Below the pieces are notes generated by a model that made no database searches, was not told where the DNA came from, and worked only from the letters and a program-made list of their open reading frames with translations. From SIG440 sp045648205 (lineage in GTDB: Bacteria > Bacillota > Clostridia > Monoglobales > Monoglobaceae), in contig JAZRNM010000014.1 in assembly GCA_045648205.1 (NCBI GenBank), positions 1 through 46,140 of the forward strand: a stretch of 46,140 bases of DNA. Reading direction: 5' to 3'. Positions 15,622-25,435 of this stretch are shown here, piece after piece (positions within the stretch are counted from its first letter, which is position 1; the number at the start of each line of letters is the position of its first letter). The position numbers and the translations under genes were made by a program.

Positions 15622-17286
15622 GTGCAAAAAAGTAAAAAAATAAAGATTACGCCACTTGGAGGTCTTCATGAGATCGGAAAAAATATGACGGTCTTCGAGT
15701 ATGGCAGCGACCTGTTGATTCTGGATTGCGGGCTTGCTTTTCCTGACGACGATATGTTGGGAGTTGATATGGTTATACCGGATATAACCTATCTGCAAAA
15801 GCACAAAAACAGAATTCGCGGTATTGTTCTGACCCATGGTCACGAGGACCATATAGGGGCAATTCCTTATGTTCTCAAAGAGTTCAATGTTCCGGTTTTT
15901 GGAACCAAGTTGACATTGGGAATTCTCAAAAATAAGCTTGAGGAGCATGGCATTCTGAATTCCTCAAAGCTGAATGTAATAAATCCCGGAGAAACATTCT
16001 CTTTGGGTGATTTCAAAATAGAGTTTATTCGTTCAAACCATAGCATTGCTGATGCGGTTGCGGTGGCATTCCATACCCCTGCAGGAACCATTCTGCACAC
16101 AGGTGATTTCAAGATTGACACCACACCGATAAATGGTGAAATGATTGACCTTGGCAGAATTGGAGAGCTGGGAAGAAAGGGTGTTCTTCTTCTTATGTCT
16201 GACAGCACCAATGCTGAACGCAAGGGCTATACCATGAGTGAAAGCACAGTGGGAGCAACTTTCGATAATTTGTTCGAAAACTGTAACAAGAGAATTTTTG
16301 TGGCAACCTTTGCATCCAACATACATAGGGTGCAGCAAATTATCAATGCGGCTGTTAAATACGGCAGAAAGGTTGCTGTTTCAGGACGCAGCATGGAAAA
16401 TGTTCTTGCTGCGGCAATTGAACTTGGATATATGGATATTCCCAAGAATACCCTGATAAAGCTTGATGAAATCGGAAGATATTCAAAAGAACAGCTCGTT
16501 ATAGTCACAACTGGAAGTCAGGGAGAAACAATGTCTGCCCTTTCCAGAATGGCATTTTCCGGACACAAAAAAGTTAATATCGAGGCGGATGACCTGGTAA
16601 TAATTTCTGCAAGCCCGATTCCGGGAAACGAAAAGGCGATTTCAAATGTAATAAATGAACTGCTCAAACACGGTGCTGAAGTAATTTATGAAGCACTTGC
16701 TGATGTTCACGTTTCGGGCCATGCCTGCCAGGAGGAGTTGAAGATTATTCTTGCTTTGGCAAAACCCACGTATTTTATGCCGGTTCACGGCGAGTTCAAA
16801 CATCTCAGTCGCCATCGCGACCTGGCACTTCAGATGGGAATGAATTCAAAAGATATCTTCATGATGGAAAACGGAAACGTTCTTGAGGTTTCAAAGCAGG
16901 AGGCAAAGATAACAGGGACTGTGCCGTCGGGCAGAGTTTTGGTTGATGGCTTGGGCGTGGGTGATGTCGGAAGCATTGTCCTTCGTGACAGAAAGCATCT
17001 GTCAGAGGATGGATTGATTGTTGTTGTTATGACGATAGACCAGGCGAGCCAAATGGTGGTTGCAGGTCCGGACATAATTTCAAGAGGCTTTGTTTATGTC
17101 AGAGAGTCTGAAGACCTTATGGAAAGTATGCGCGAAACCGTTTCACGAGTTCTGGATGAGTGTCTTGCTAATCACACATTGGATTGGGCAAGCCTCAAAG
17201 CTCAGGTTAAAAATGAGTTAGGTGGTTTTATCTTCTCGAAAACAAAGAGAAAACCGATGATACTTCCGGTGATTATGGATATTTAA
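15622..17286 (+). CDS. rnj: Ribonuclease J
   Basis: 554 residues. GTG start at 15622 with acggagga 7 bases upstream. RNase J is the metallo-beta-lactamase/beta-CASP endo- and 5'-exonuclease that drives mRNA decay and rRNA maturation in Firmicutes. The zinc-binding signature is LTHGHEDHIG (about residues 71-80), followed by the HTGDFKID block, SDSTNAER and the beta-CASP segment with VHVSGHACQEELK and MPVHGEFKHL. Only one RNase J is seen here, so J1 versus J2 cannot be decided. Monocistronic between its own promoter and terminator. Confidence 0.96.
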   Translation: MQKSKKIKITPLGGLHEIGKNMTVFEYGSDLLILDCGLAFPDDDMLGVDMVIPDITYLQKHKNRIRGIVLTHGHEDHIGAIPYVLKEFNVPVFGTKLTLGILKNKLEEHGILNSSKLNVINPGETFSLGDFKIEFIRSNHSIADAVAVAFHTPAGTILHTGDFKIDTTPINGEMIDLGRIGELGRKGVLLLMSDSTNAERKGYTMSESTVGATFDNLFENCNKRIFVATFASNIHRVQQIINAAVKYGRKVAVSGRSMENVLAAAIELGYMDIPKNTLIKLDEIGRYSKEQLVIVTTGSQGETMSALSRMAFSGHKKVNIEADDLVIISASPIPGNEKAISNVINELLKHGAEVIYEALADVHVSGHACQEELKIILALAKPTYFMPVHGEFKHLSRHRDLALQMGMNSKDIFMMENGNVLEVSKQEAKITGTVPSGRVLVDGLGVGDVGSIVLRDRKHLSEDGLIVVVMTIDQASQMVVAGPDIISRGFVYVRESEDLMESMRETVSRVLDECLANHTLDWASLKAQVKNELGGFIFSKTKRKPMILPVIMDI

Positions 17287-17291
17287 ACTTG

Positions 17292-17328
17292 AACGGATAT
17301 CAAACATTTTGTTTGGTGTCCGTTTTTT
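17292..17328 (+). terminator. Terminator of the RNase J gene
   Basis: Stem acggatatcaaac/gtttggtgtccgt followed by a run of T. Confidence 0.88.
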
Positions 17329-17478
17329 GTGCCTATAAAATGCGGAAAAAAGAAAATTATGCTTGCGTTTGTGAAGAAAATGATGTATAATAATTATAAT
17401 TATGTGTGATTTTTATTTCGCATTCTCACGGCGACATATTATGTTTTAAAATTGTGAGAGGAAAGGTTTTGTATTCAT

Positions 17479-18861
17479 ATGAAAAACACAGAAAAAACAA
17501 TGGAAAAAGTGGTTGCGCTTTGCAAAGGCAGAGGTTTTGTCTATGCAGGCTCTGAAATATACGGTGGTTTGGCAAATACCTGGGATTATGGTCCCCTGGG
17601 CGTTGAACTCAAGAACAATGTAAAGCGTGCCTGGTGGAAAAAATTCATTCAGGAAAGCCCTTACAATGTTGGTCTTGATGCAGCAATTCTGATGAACCCC
17701 CAGACATGGGTTGCATCAGGTCACGTTGGCGGTTTTTCAGACCCGTTGATGGACTGCAAAGAATGTAAAACACGTTTCAGAGCAGACAAGCTGATTGAAG
17801 ATGCGGCTGGAATTTCTGCTGATGGCTGGTCAGATGCGAAGATGCTTGAATTCATTAATGAACAGGACATAAAATGTCCCAATTGCGGAAAACATAACTT
17901 CACAGACATCAGAAAGTTCAATCTTATGTTCAAGACATTCCAGGGCGTTACCGAAGATAGCACAAGTGAAATCTTTTTGAGACCTGAAACAGCACAGGGT
18001 ATTTTCGTAAACTTCAAAAATGTTCAAAGAACATCAAGAAAGAAAGTGCCGTTTGGTATCGGTCAGATTGGTAAATCATTCAGAAATGAAATAACACCCG
18101 GAAACTTCACTTTCAGAACCCGTGAATTTGAACAGATGGAACTTGAATTCTTCTGCAAACCTGGAACAGACCTTGAATGGTTTGAATATTGGAAGAATTT
18201 CTGCAAGAACTGGCTTTTGTCACTTGGTGTAGCAGAAGAAAACATCAAAATGCGTGATCATGAGCAGGAAGAACTTTCACATTACAGCAATGCAACAACT
18301 GATATTGAATTTATGTTCCCATTTGGTTGGGGTGAGCTCTGGGGAATTGCAGACCGCACAGACTTTGACCTCACTCAGCACAGCAATCACAGTGGTGAAA
18401 AGCTTGAATACAATGACCCTGAAACCAACGAAAAGTACACACCTTACTGCGTTGAACCATCACTTGGTTGTGACCGTGTGACTTTGGCGTTTCTGGTTGA
18501 AGCGTATGACGAAGAAGTTATTGATGCAGAGAAGAATGATTCTCGTGTTGTTATGAGATTCCATCCGGCCCTTGCTCCCATCAAGGCAGCAGTTCTTCCG
18601 TTGTCAAAGAAATTGGCAGAGGGTGCAGGAAAAGTATATTCAAAGCTTGCTTCTGAATTCATGTGTGAATATGATGAAGCCGGCAGCATAGGAAAGCGTT
18701 ACCGCAGACAGGACGAAATCGGAACACCATTCTGCATTACTTATGACTTTGATTCAGAAGAGGATGCATCGGTTACTGTTCGTCATCGTGACACAATGGA
18801 ACAAGAACGTGTCAAGATTGATGATTTGGTTGCATATATAAGCGAGAAAATCAAATTCTAA
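17479..18861 (+). CDS. glyS: Glycyl-tRNA synthetase, single-chain alpha2 type
   Basis: 460 residues; ATG 17479, with gagaggaaagg somewhat far upstream (about 13 bases). It charges tRNA-Gly. N-terminal blocks FVYAGSEIYGGLANTWDYGPLG and FLRPETAQGIFVNF identify the class II dimeric enzyme. Two CxxC pairs (DCKECKTRF, CPNCGKHNF) suggest a zinc-binding insertion. Motif 2 and motif 3 are in GIGQIGKSFRNEITPGNF and EPSLGCDRVTLAFL, and a C-terminal anticodon-binding domain follows. A TATAAT lies at 17396-17401 but I see no matching -35 and no T-box leader. holB follows after 16 bases. Confidence 0.97.
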   Translation: MKNTEKTMEKVVALCKGRGFVYAGSEIYGGLANTWDYGPLGVELKNNVKRAWWKKFIQESPYNVGLDAAILMNPQTWVASGHVGGFSDPLMDCKECKTRFRADKLIEDAAGISADGWSDAKMLEFINEQDIKCPNCGKHNFTDIRKFNLMFKTFQGVTEDSTSEIFLRPETAQGIFVNFKNVQRTSRKKVPFGIGQIGKSFRNEITPGNFTFRTREFEQMELEFFCKPGTDLEWFEYWKNFCKNWLLSLGVAEENIKMRDHEQEELSHYSNATTDIEFMFPFGWGELWGIADRTDFDLTQHSNHSGEKLEYNDPETNEKYTPYCVEPSLGCDRVTLAFLVEAYDEEVIDAEKNDSRVVMRFHPALAPIKAAVLPLSKKLAEGAGKVYSKLASEFMCEYDEAGSIGKRYRRQDEIGTPFCITYDFDSEEDASVTVRHRDTMEQERVKIDDLVAYISEKIKF

Positions 18862-18877
18862 AGGGCGGTGCTCTGAA

Positions 18878-19906
18878 ATGGCACTATCAAAAGTTCAGGG
18901 ACATGAGAAGGTCAGACGAGTTCTGACCTTGGCACACCTTGAAAATCGTGTGGGACATGCATATGTTTTTGAAGGACCAAAAGGTGTTGGAAGGCTTACA
19001 ACGGCAAAAGAATTTGCCAAGCTTCTTCTTTGTGAAAAACCTGAGGCAGGCGAGCCTTGTGGAGACTGCAAAAGCTGTGCGATGTGTGAATCGGGGAACC
19101 ACCCTGATGTGCAGATAATAACAAATCAGCTTTATGATGCATCAAAAAAGTCCAAAGATGTTCTTGTTGACACTATACGCAACATGAAAAAGGATATTTA
19201 TATAAAGCCTTATTTGTCGGAGCGCAAGGTGTATATTGTTCCGGTGGCTGATACCATGAATGTTTATGCTCAAAACAGCTTGCTCAAGGTTTTGGAAGAA
19301 CCTCCGGAATATTGCACCATTATTTTGCTGGCAGAAAACTCTAATTTATTTTTGCCGACAATTCTTTCAAGAACCGTGCCTGTTAAGTTTTTCCCATTGT
19401 CTGAGGGGCTTGTGGAAGAATATATGAAAAAAGAATATCCGCAACTTGAAGGTAATATGACAGTGATTGCTACTTTAAGCGGAGGTTGCATAGGAAAGGC
19501 AATTGAACTTGCGGAGCTTGATGAAACCGGAAATTTGCGGGATGAATTGTTGTCGCATATTTCGGCTCTTTCGGGGAAAGGGAACAAATCAATATACGAC
19601 TTGATGAGGTTTTTGAAGCACAACAAGGAAAGCGCAAAGCTTCTTTTTGATATGCTGAAAGGGATTTTTCGGGATATTATGTGCGTGAAAACTGTGGGAA
19701 ATTCAGTGAAACTGAAAAATAGTGACAAAGTAAATGAGATAAATCAAATCAGCGACAAGCTTTATTCAAATACCCCGGTGAAATTGTTGGAGATTTTGCT
19801 GAAATATGAGGATTATTCAGCAAAAAATATAAGCTATGCCCAGATTGCACAGTGCATGAGCTTGGAACTTTGGGAGGCAATACATGATAGAAGTTATAGG
19901 AGTTAA
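18878..19906 (+). CDS. holB: DNA polymerase III delta' subunit
   Basis: 342 residues; ATG 18878 with gggcggtg upstream. The delta' subunit is part of the clamp loader of the replicative polymerase. Visible are a degenerate Walker A (FEGPKGVGRLTTAKE, with Arg in place of the catalytic Lys, as expected for a non-hydrolysing subunit), a zinc module CGDCKSCAMCESGNHPD (residues ~61-77), NSLLKVLEEPPEYC and the SRT arginine in LPTILSRTVPVKF. The next gene starts 23 bases before its stop codon, indicating coupling. Confidence 0.93.
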   Translation: MALSKVQGHEKVRRVLTLAHLENRVGHAYVFEGPKGVGRLTTAKEFAKLLLCEKPEAGEPCGDCKSCAMCESGNHPDVQIITNQLYDASKKSKDVLVDTIRNMKKDIYIKPYLSERKVYIVPVADTMNVYAQNSLLKVLEEPPEYCTIILLAENSNLFLPTILSRTVPVKFFPLSEGLVEEYMKKEYPQLEGNMTVIATLSGGCIGKAIELAELDETGNLRDELLSHISALSGKGNKSIYDLMRFLKHNKESAKLLFDMLKGIFRDIMCVKTVGNSVKLKNSDKVNEINQISDKLYSNTPVKLLEILLKYEDYSAKNISYAQIAQCMSLELWEAIHDRSYRS

Positions 19907-20744
19907 ATTTACTAAAACAGGTAAAGTTTATTATTTTGACCCTCAGGGAAAGAAATTGAATATAGGTGACGGCGTAATTGTTGAAACATCAAGAGGGGTT
20001 GAGTTTGGTTTTGTTGCTGTGAAAAACAGAGAGGTTTCAGAAAATGAAATTGTCACACCTCTGAAACCTTTGATTCGCAAAGCCACACCGGCCGATTTTG
20101 ATAAGCTTGAGAAAAACAAGGAAAAGGAAAAGGAAGCCTTTGAAATTGCTGTCAAAAAAATTCAGGAGCACAAGCTTGATATGAAGCTCATCAACACGGA
20201 ATACACCTTTGACGGAAGTAAAATTTTGTTTTATTTCACCGCTGATGGTCGAGTTGATTTTCGTGAACTGGTTAAGACTCTGGCGGGGATTTTCCGTACA
20301 AGAATCGAACTCAGGCAGATGGGTGTTCGTGACGAGGCAAAAACTCTGGGGGCAGTCAGTATTTGCGGAAGACCTCTTTGCTGTTCATCATTTTTGAATG
20401 ATTTTCATTCGGTTTCGATCAGAATGGCAAAGGACCAGGGACTTTCCTTAAATCCCACAAAAATTTCGGGAATATGTGGAAGACTTATGTGTTGTCTTCA
20501 GTATGAACAGGCTGCATATGAGGATCTTCTCAAAAAGGTTCCCGGAAAAGGTTCTTTGGTTGAGTACGATGGCCAAAAGGGAAATGTGACTGAAACCTTT
20601 GTTCTTAAGGGACTCATCAAAGTCAGGTTCGGAACACCCGAGGAACCTACATTCAAAATCCTTGACGCGAAAGATGTGAAAATTTTGAAAAAGGGAAAAT
20701 CTGAGCCGGTTGAAGATATTCCTGAGGAACTTAAAGAAGACTAA
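19884..20744 (+). CDS. ricT: PSP1-domain protein RicT (YaaT)
   Basis: 286 residues; ATG 19884 overlaps holB and has gggaggc upstream. In Bacillus RicT works with RicA and RicF as an iron-sulfur complex that modulates RNase Y processing, sporulation and competence. Two paired-cysteine motifs, CGRPLCCSSFL and CGRLMCCLQYE, are the expected cluster ligands. The holB-ricT order matches Bacillus holB-yaaT. Strong terminator directly after. It would link this housekeeping operon to sporulation control. Confidence 0.93.
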   Translation: MIEVIGVKFTKTGKVYYFDPQGKKLNIGDGVIVETSRGVEFGFVAVKNREVSENEIVTPLKPLIRKATPADFDKLEKNKEKEKEAFEIAVKKIQEHKLDMKLINTEYTFDGSKILFYFTADGRVDFRELVKTLAGIFRTRIELRQMGVRDEAKTLGAVSICGRPLCCSSFLNDFHSVSIRMAKDQGLSLNPTKISGICGRLMCCLQYEQAAYEDLLKKVPGKGSLVEYDGQKGNVTETFVLKGLIKVRFGTPEEPTFKILDAKDVKILKKGKSEPVEDIPEELKED

Positions 20745-20754
20745 ATAGGTTAAA

Positions 20755-20785
20755 AAGATTATGCTGTTCAGCATAATCTTTTTTT
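20755..20785 (+). terminator. Terminator of the glyS-holB-ricT operon
   Basis: Perfect 11-bp stem aagattatgct/agcataatctt, loop gttc, then five T. Confidence 0.9.
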
Positions 20786-20796
20786 GATGGTTTGTG

Positions 20797-20825
20797 TAGA
20801 CAAGCAGTTTAAAATATGCTATAAT
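20797..20825 (+). promoter_or_regulatory. Sigma-A promoter of the smc operon
   Basis: TAGACA (20797-20802), 17-base spacer, TATAAT (20820-20825). The leader to smc is about 110 bases and holds a possible 16-codon upstream frame (20841-20891). Confidence 0.75.
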
Positions 20826-20939
20826 TATAAAATAAAATTAATGTGGTGGAGTGTTATCTTTTTGAGATATATACCGACCGATTACACATAAGGAAAACAA
20901 TGGAGTCAAAGTTTTTTTGATTCTGAGGAGGTAGTTTTT

Positions 20940-23900
20940 TTGTATCTTAAAAGCATAGAGGTTCAGGGCTTCAAGTCCTTTGCCGACAAAATATATCTTG
21001 ATTTCAATCCGGGAATAACTGCGATTGTCGGACCAAATGGTTCGGGCAAGAGCAATATTTCTGATGCCATAAGATGGGTTATGGGTGAACAAAGTGCGCG
21101 TTCACTTCGTGGAAGTCGAATGGAGGATGTTATTTTTGCCGGCACTGAAGTCAGAAAGCCGCAAGGATTTGCGGAAGTTTCACTTACCCTGGATAATTCT
21201 CAAAAAATTCTACCCATAGATTTTGAAGAGGTGGTTATCACACGACGTGTATACAGAAGTGGTGAGGGTGAATATTTCATCAATCGTGCTGCGTGCCGAC
21301 TCAAGGATATTCACGAGCTGTTTATGGACACAGGTCTGGGCAGAGAAGGCTATTCCATCATTGGTCAGGGAAAAATTGACGAAATTCTCAGCAACAAGTC
21401 AGAGGACCGCAGAAGAATTTTTGAAGAGGCTGCCGGAATTACCAAATATAAATATCGCAAGAATGAGGCTGAAAAGAAACTTGAAAAGACAAATGAAAAT
21501 CTCACCCGTGTCAATGACATAATGTCAGAGCTTTCGGGACAGCTTGAACCCTTGCGCATTCAGTCCGAAAAGGCAAAAAAATACCTTAACCTCAGAGAAG
21601 AACTGAAGGTTGTTGATGTTAATGTCTCTGTTGCAAATATTGTGAGGTATCGTGCAGAATTGGTTGAAATCGACAAGCGTCTTGAGGGCGTTTCAAACAG
21701 CATAGAGCTTATGCAAAAGGAAGTTGATGACAAGGAAAAACTGACCAAGGAGATGTATGAGCTTATAAATACGTATGAGGAGCAGATGGAAGAATGCCGC
21801 AAAGCCCAAAAGGCGGCATCCGAGGAAACTGCTGACGAAAACAACAAAATAAGCCTTGCTTATGCCAATATCGAATACTGCAAAGAAAATATTCAGAGAA
21901 TCACAGAAGAAATTGAAAAGAGCGAAAGAGGGGCGGCACAGCTTGATGAGGTGATTTTGAATTACAAGAAAACCTTTGATGAGCTAAACAAAAAACGTGA
22001 TGAGCTCTCAAAGAAAATTTCTGATGCTGAAGAGGAATATGAGAAAATAAGTGTTATTTTTGAGGGGAATAATGAAAATATTGAAAACCTCAAAAGTGAG
22101 ATAATTGAAAAGTCATCGGAAATCAGCGGAATTAAAAGCAAGATTGAAAACTATAATATACTCACGGATAACTTTAATCGTGAGCGTAAAAATGTTGAAG
22201 ATGAGCTTTTACGATATAAGGATGATTATAACCGTATTATTGAGAATTCCAAAAGTATTGAAAAACGGCTAGATGTGCTGACAAAAGAGTTTCAGGAATT
22301 AAAGGCAGCGGGAGAAGAAGCGGAACTTAAACTGAAAGATTGTCAGGCAAAAGGAGATGAATTAGCAGAAAAGAAAAATCTGATGTTGGCAGAACAAAGC
22401 CAGAAAACTTCACGCAAGATTGCCCTTGAGGATATGGAAAATGATTTTGAAGGATACGGCAAGAGTGTCAAGGCTGTGATGTCTGAACATAAAAGCGGAA
22501 AGCTGAAGACTGCAAAGATTTATGGACCGATTTCAAAATTAGTTACAACCGAAAAAAAGTATATAACGGCAATTGAAGTGGCGCTTTTGTCTGTGAATCA
22601 GAATATCGTAACCGAAACCGAGCAGGATGCAAAACTTGCTATTAATTACCTGAAGGAAAACAAACTTGGCAGAGCCACATTTATGCCCATTTCCACAGCA
22701 AAAGTGCGGAATATAGATATTTCTGCTGTGAAGAATTTGAATGGATATATTGCCATTGCACAGGACATCGTTGAGTATGACAAAAAATATGAATCCGTGG
22801 TGGGAAGTGTTCTTGGTGGCACGGTTGTGGTTGACAACATTGACAATGCAATCAAAATGGCAGCAAAGAGTGACCACAAAATTAAGATTGTAACCCTTGA
22901 GGGTGAGGTAATGCAGCCAGGTGGTTCAATGAGCGGAGGTAGCATTGGAAAGAATTCAGGATTCCTTTCAAGAACGGCTGAAATTGAAGAACTTAATGTC
23001 CAGATTGAAGCTTTGAGTGCAAAAATCAAAGAGGTTGAGAAGGAAAATATAACGAATCTGGAAGAACTTCAAACTGCTGTTCAAATGACAGAAAAGTATC
23101 GTGCTCAGATTGCAGAAAAGAGCGAAGAGTACATACGGGCTAAAGCTGATTTTGAACACAGCAAAACATATCTTGATGCAGCGGAAGAACGCCACAGTCA
23201 ACTTGTTTGTGAGATTGAAACCATTGAAAACAGAATAAAAGAAATCAATGAAGAAATTGCATCTTGCGGCAAAAATGCAGAAGAACTGGAAAACAGCATT
23301 TTAAAGCTCAGAGCTGAAACTGACAGCAAGCAAAGTGAGTCAGAGGAAATTTCAGGCAAAGTGAAGAGTATAAATGATTTGCTGGTTAATCTTCGTATAG
23401 AAGAAAATGCAAACCAAAAGGATATTGAACTTCAGGAAGAACGTCTGAAATCCGTTGAGGATGAAAGGCAGTCAATTCTTGAAGAAAACGGCAAAAAGCA
23501 AACTGAAATAGCAGAACTGAACTCGAAGATTGCTGACATAAATGCGGAAATTGAAAAGGATAACCAAAAGCTGAAAGAAATAGGTGAACACACCAAACAT
23601 CTTGAAGAAAAGCTCACAGAACTGGGAGAAACCAGAAAAGAAACCGACAGAGAGTCCAAGGAGATTCAGGAAGATGTAAAAATGCTTCGCGAAAAACTGT
23701 TTGGCCTTGGCCAGCAAAAGGCAAAGATTGAAGCTTTGAAGGGTAAGTGCGAAAGCGACCTTGATGGACTTTTTGAGTATTTGTGGGAGGAATATGAACT
23801 CACCTTCAGCGATGCTCAAAAACTAAAAACAGAGGACAATATAGACTTAAAGGCGGCAAATGCAAAAATTTCAGAATACAAGAGTAAAATCAAGGCTCTT

Positions 23901-24503
23901 GGAAATATTAACATTGATGCAATTGAGGAATATAAAAATGTCAAAGAACGCTTTGATTTCCTGACCGAGCAGACAATTGACCTTGAAAAGGCAAAGGGTG
24001 ACCTTGAAAAAATTATTGACGAGCTTATGGACATAATGAAAAAGCAGTTCTCAGAGCAGTTTGAAATCATAAGCAGAAACTTCAATAATGTTTTCCGTGA
24101 ATTGTTTGGCGGCGGTCAGGCTCGACTTGAGCTTGCTGATCCTGACGACATTATGGAAACGGGTGTTGAAATCGTGGCACAGCCGCCGGGCAAAAAGCTG
24201 CAGAGTCTTACGCTTCTCTCAGGCGGTGAACGTGCTTTCACTGCAATTGCACTTTTGTTTGCAATTTTAAAGGTCAGACCAACACCATTTTGCATACTTG
24301 ACGAGATTGAAGCGGCACTTGATGACATAAATGTTTATCGCTACGCGGATTATTTGAAAAAGTACAGTCAGAAATCCCAGTTCATTGTCGTAACTCACAG
24401 ACGAGGAACAATGGAAGCGGCAAATATTCTTTATGGTGTTACTATGCAGGAAAAAGGTATTTCAAAATTATTATCATTAAACATTGATGAGGTGGCAGAA
24501 TAA
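20940..24503 (+). CDS. smc: Chromosome segregation ATPase SMC
   Basis: 1187 residues, full length. TTG start at 20940 with gaggaggt upstream; the protein begins MYLKSIEVQGFKSFAD as usual. SMC dimers with ScpA/ScpB compact and align the chromosome. Parts in order: Walker A GPNGSGKSNISDAIR (~residues 32-46), N-terminal coiled coil (~170-500), hinge (~510-670, ending in the glycine-rich MQPGGSMSGGS), returning coiled coil, signature LLSGGERAFTAIAL and Walker B FCILDEIEAALDD. In many Firmicutes rnc precedes smc; it does not here. ftsY overlaps its stop by one base. Confidence 0.97.
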   Translation: MYLKSIEVQGFKSFADKIYLDFNPGITAIVGPNGSGKSNISDAIRWVMGEQSARSLRGSRMEDVIFAGTEVRKPQGFAEVSLTLDNSQKILPIDFEEVVITRRVYRSGEGEYFINRAACRLKDIHELFMDTGLGREGYSIIGQGKIDEILSNKSEDRRRIFEEAAGITKYKYRKNEAEKKLEKTNENLTRVNDIMSELSGQLEPLRIQSEKAKKYLNLREELKVVDVNVSVANIVRYRAELVEIDKRLEGVSNSIELMQKEVDDKEKLTKEMYELINTYEEQMEECRKAQKAASEETADENNKISLAYANIEYCKENIQRITEEIEKSERGAAQLDEVILNYKKTFDELNKKRDELSKKISDAEEEYEKISVIFEGNNENIENLKSEIIEKSSEISGIKSKIENYNILTDNFNRERKNVEDELLRYKDDYNRIIENSKSIEKRLDVLTKEFQELKAAGEEAELKLKDCQAKGDELAEKKNLMLAEQSQKTSRKIALEDMENDFEGYGKSVKAVMSEHKSGKLKTAKIYGPISKLVTTEKKYITAIEVALLSVNQNIVTETEQDAKLAINYLKENKLGRATFMPISTAKVRNIDISAVKNLNGYIAIAQDIVEYDKKYESVVGSVLGGTVVVDNIDNAIKMAAKSDHKIKIVTLEGEVMQPGGSMSGGSIGKNSGFLSRTAEIEELNVQIEALSAKIKEVEKENITNLEELQTAVQMTEKYRAQIAEKSEEYIRAKADFEHSKTYLDAAEERHSQLVCEIETIENRIKEINEEIASCGKNAEELENSILKLRAETDSKQSESEEISGKVKSINDLLVNLRIEENANQKDIELQEERLKSVEDERQSILEENGKKQTEIAELNSKIADINAEIEKDNQKLKEIGEHTKHLEEKLTELGETRKETDRESKEIQEDVKMLREKLFGLGQQKAKIEALKGKCESDLDGLFEYLWEEYELTFSDAQKLKTEDNIDLKAANAKISEYKSKIKALGNINIDAIEEYKNVKERFDFLTEQTIDLEKAKGDLEKIIDELMDIMKKQFSEQFEIISRNFNNVFRELFGGGQARLELADPDDIMETGVEIVAQPPGKKLQSLTLLSGGERAFTAIALLFAILKVRPTPFCILDEIEAALDDINVYRYADYLKKYSQKSQFIVVTHRRGTMEAANILYGVTMQEKGISKLLSLNIDEVAE

Positions 24504-25435
24504 TGGGATTGTTTGGAAAATTAAAGAACAGCCTCAGTAAGACAAAAGAGGTAATCAGTGAGAGAATAGAAGATGCTCTGAAAATGTTTAAAACTATTGA
24601 CGAGGATTTGTTTGAGGAGCTTGAAGAAATTCTTATTATGGCAGACATCGGAGTGGATACTTCGGTTGAGATTATTGAAAGACTCAAAGGTGCAGCAAAA
24701 GAAAAGCATATAACAGAGGCCGGACAATTGAAATATGAACTCAGATTTATCCTGAAAGAAATACTCACCGAGGGTGAAAATGCAGTGCTCCTTGCGGGCA
24801 AACCTGCGGTTGTTATGGTGATTGGTGTTAATGGAGTGGGTAAAACAACTTCAATAGGGAAACTTGCACACATGTATAAGAAAATGGGCAAGTCGGTTGT
24901 TATTGCTGCAGCGGACACATTCCGAGCTGCGGCAATCGAACAGCTTGAAGTGTGGGCAGAAAGAGCTGATGCAGAAATAATAAAGCAGCAAGAGGGTTCT
25001 GACCCTGCAGCAGTTATATACGATGCAGTCTGTGCGGCAAAAAATCGTGGTGCCGATGTTTTGTTGTGCGACACAGCGGGCAGACTTCACAACAAAAAGA
25101 ACCTGATGGAGGAACTCAAAAAGATTTATCGCATTTTGGAAAAGGAGCTTCCTGATTCTTCAAAAGAGGTTTTGCTTGTTCTTGATGCGACAACAGGTCA
25201 GAATGCAGTTTCTCAGGCAAAGCAATTCAAGGAAGCGGCAGATATTACAGGAATTATTCTGACCAAGCTTGACGGAACAGCCAAGGGCGGAATTGTCTTT
25301 GCCATCAAGAATGAATATAATATTCCCGTTAAACTCATCGGTCTTGGCGAAAAGATTGATGACATGGAGGCGTTCAGCCCAGAAGATTTTGTAAATGCCA
25401 TTATTGAAATGGATGGAGATGGTGAAAATGATTGA
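24503..25435 (+). CDS. ftsY: Signal recognition particle receptor FtsY
   Basis: 310 residues; the ATG at 24503 overlaps the smc stop (TAATG). FtsY is the membrane-associated GTPase that docks SRP-ribosome complexes for membrane protein insertion. Visible are the N domain with LEEILIMADIGVDTS, G1 GVNGVGKTTSIGKLA, DTFRAAAIEQL, G3 DTAGRLHNKKNLM, G4 TKLDGTAKGG and the closing GLGEKIDDMEAFSPEDFV. It is a short form without a long acidic N-terminal domain. The smc-ftsY order is conserved in Firmicutes. Confidence 0.97.
   Translation: MGLFGKLKNSLSKTKEVISERIEDALKMFKTIDEDLFEELEEILIMADIGVDTSVEIIERLKGAAKEKHITEAGQLKYELRFILKEILTEGENAVLLAGKPAVVMVIGVNGVGKTTSIGKLAHMYKKMGKSVVIAAADTFRAAAIEQLEVWAERADAEIIKQQEGSDPAAVIYDAVCAAKNRGADVLLCDTAGRLHNKKNLMEELKKIYRILEKELPDSSKEVLLVLDATTGQNAVSQAKQFKEAADITGIILTKLDGTAKGGIVFAIKNEYNIPVKLIGLGEKIDDMEAFSPEDFVNAIIEMDGDGEND

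Noticed and set aside
17329..17478. T-box leader before glyS (and before proS at 37474-37558)
   Set aside because: The conserved AGGGTGG-type T-box sequence and antiterminator are absent in both leaders.
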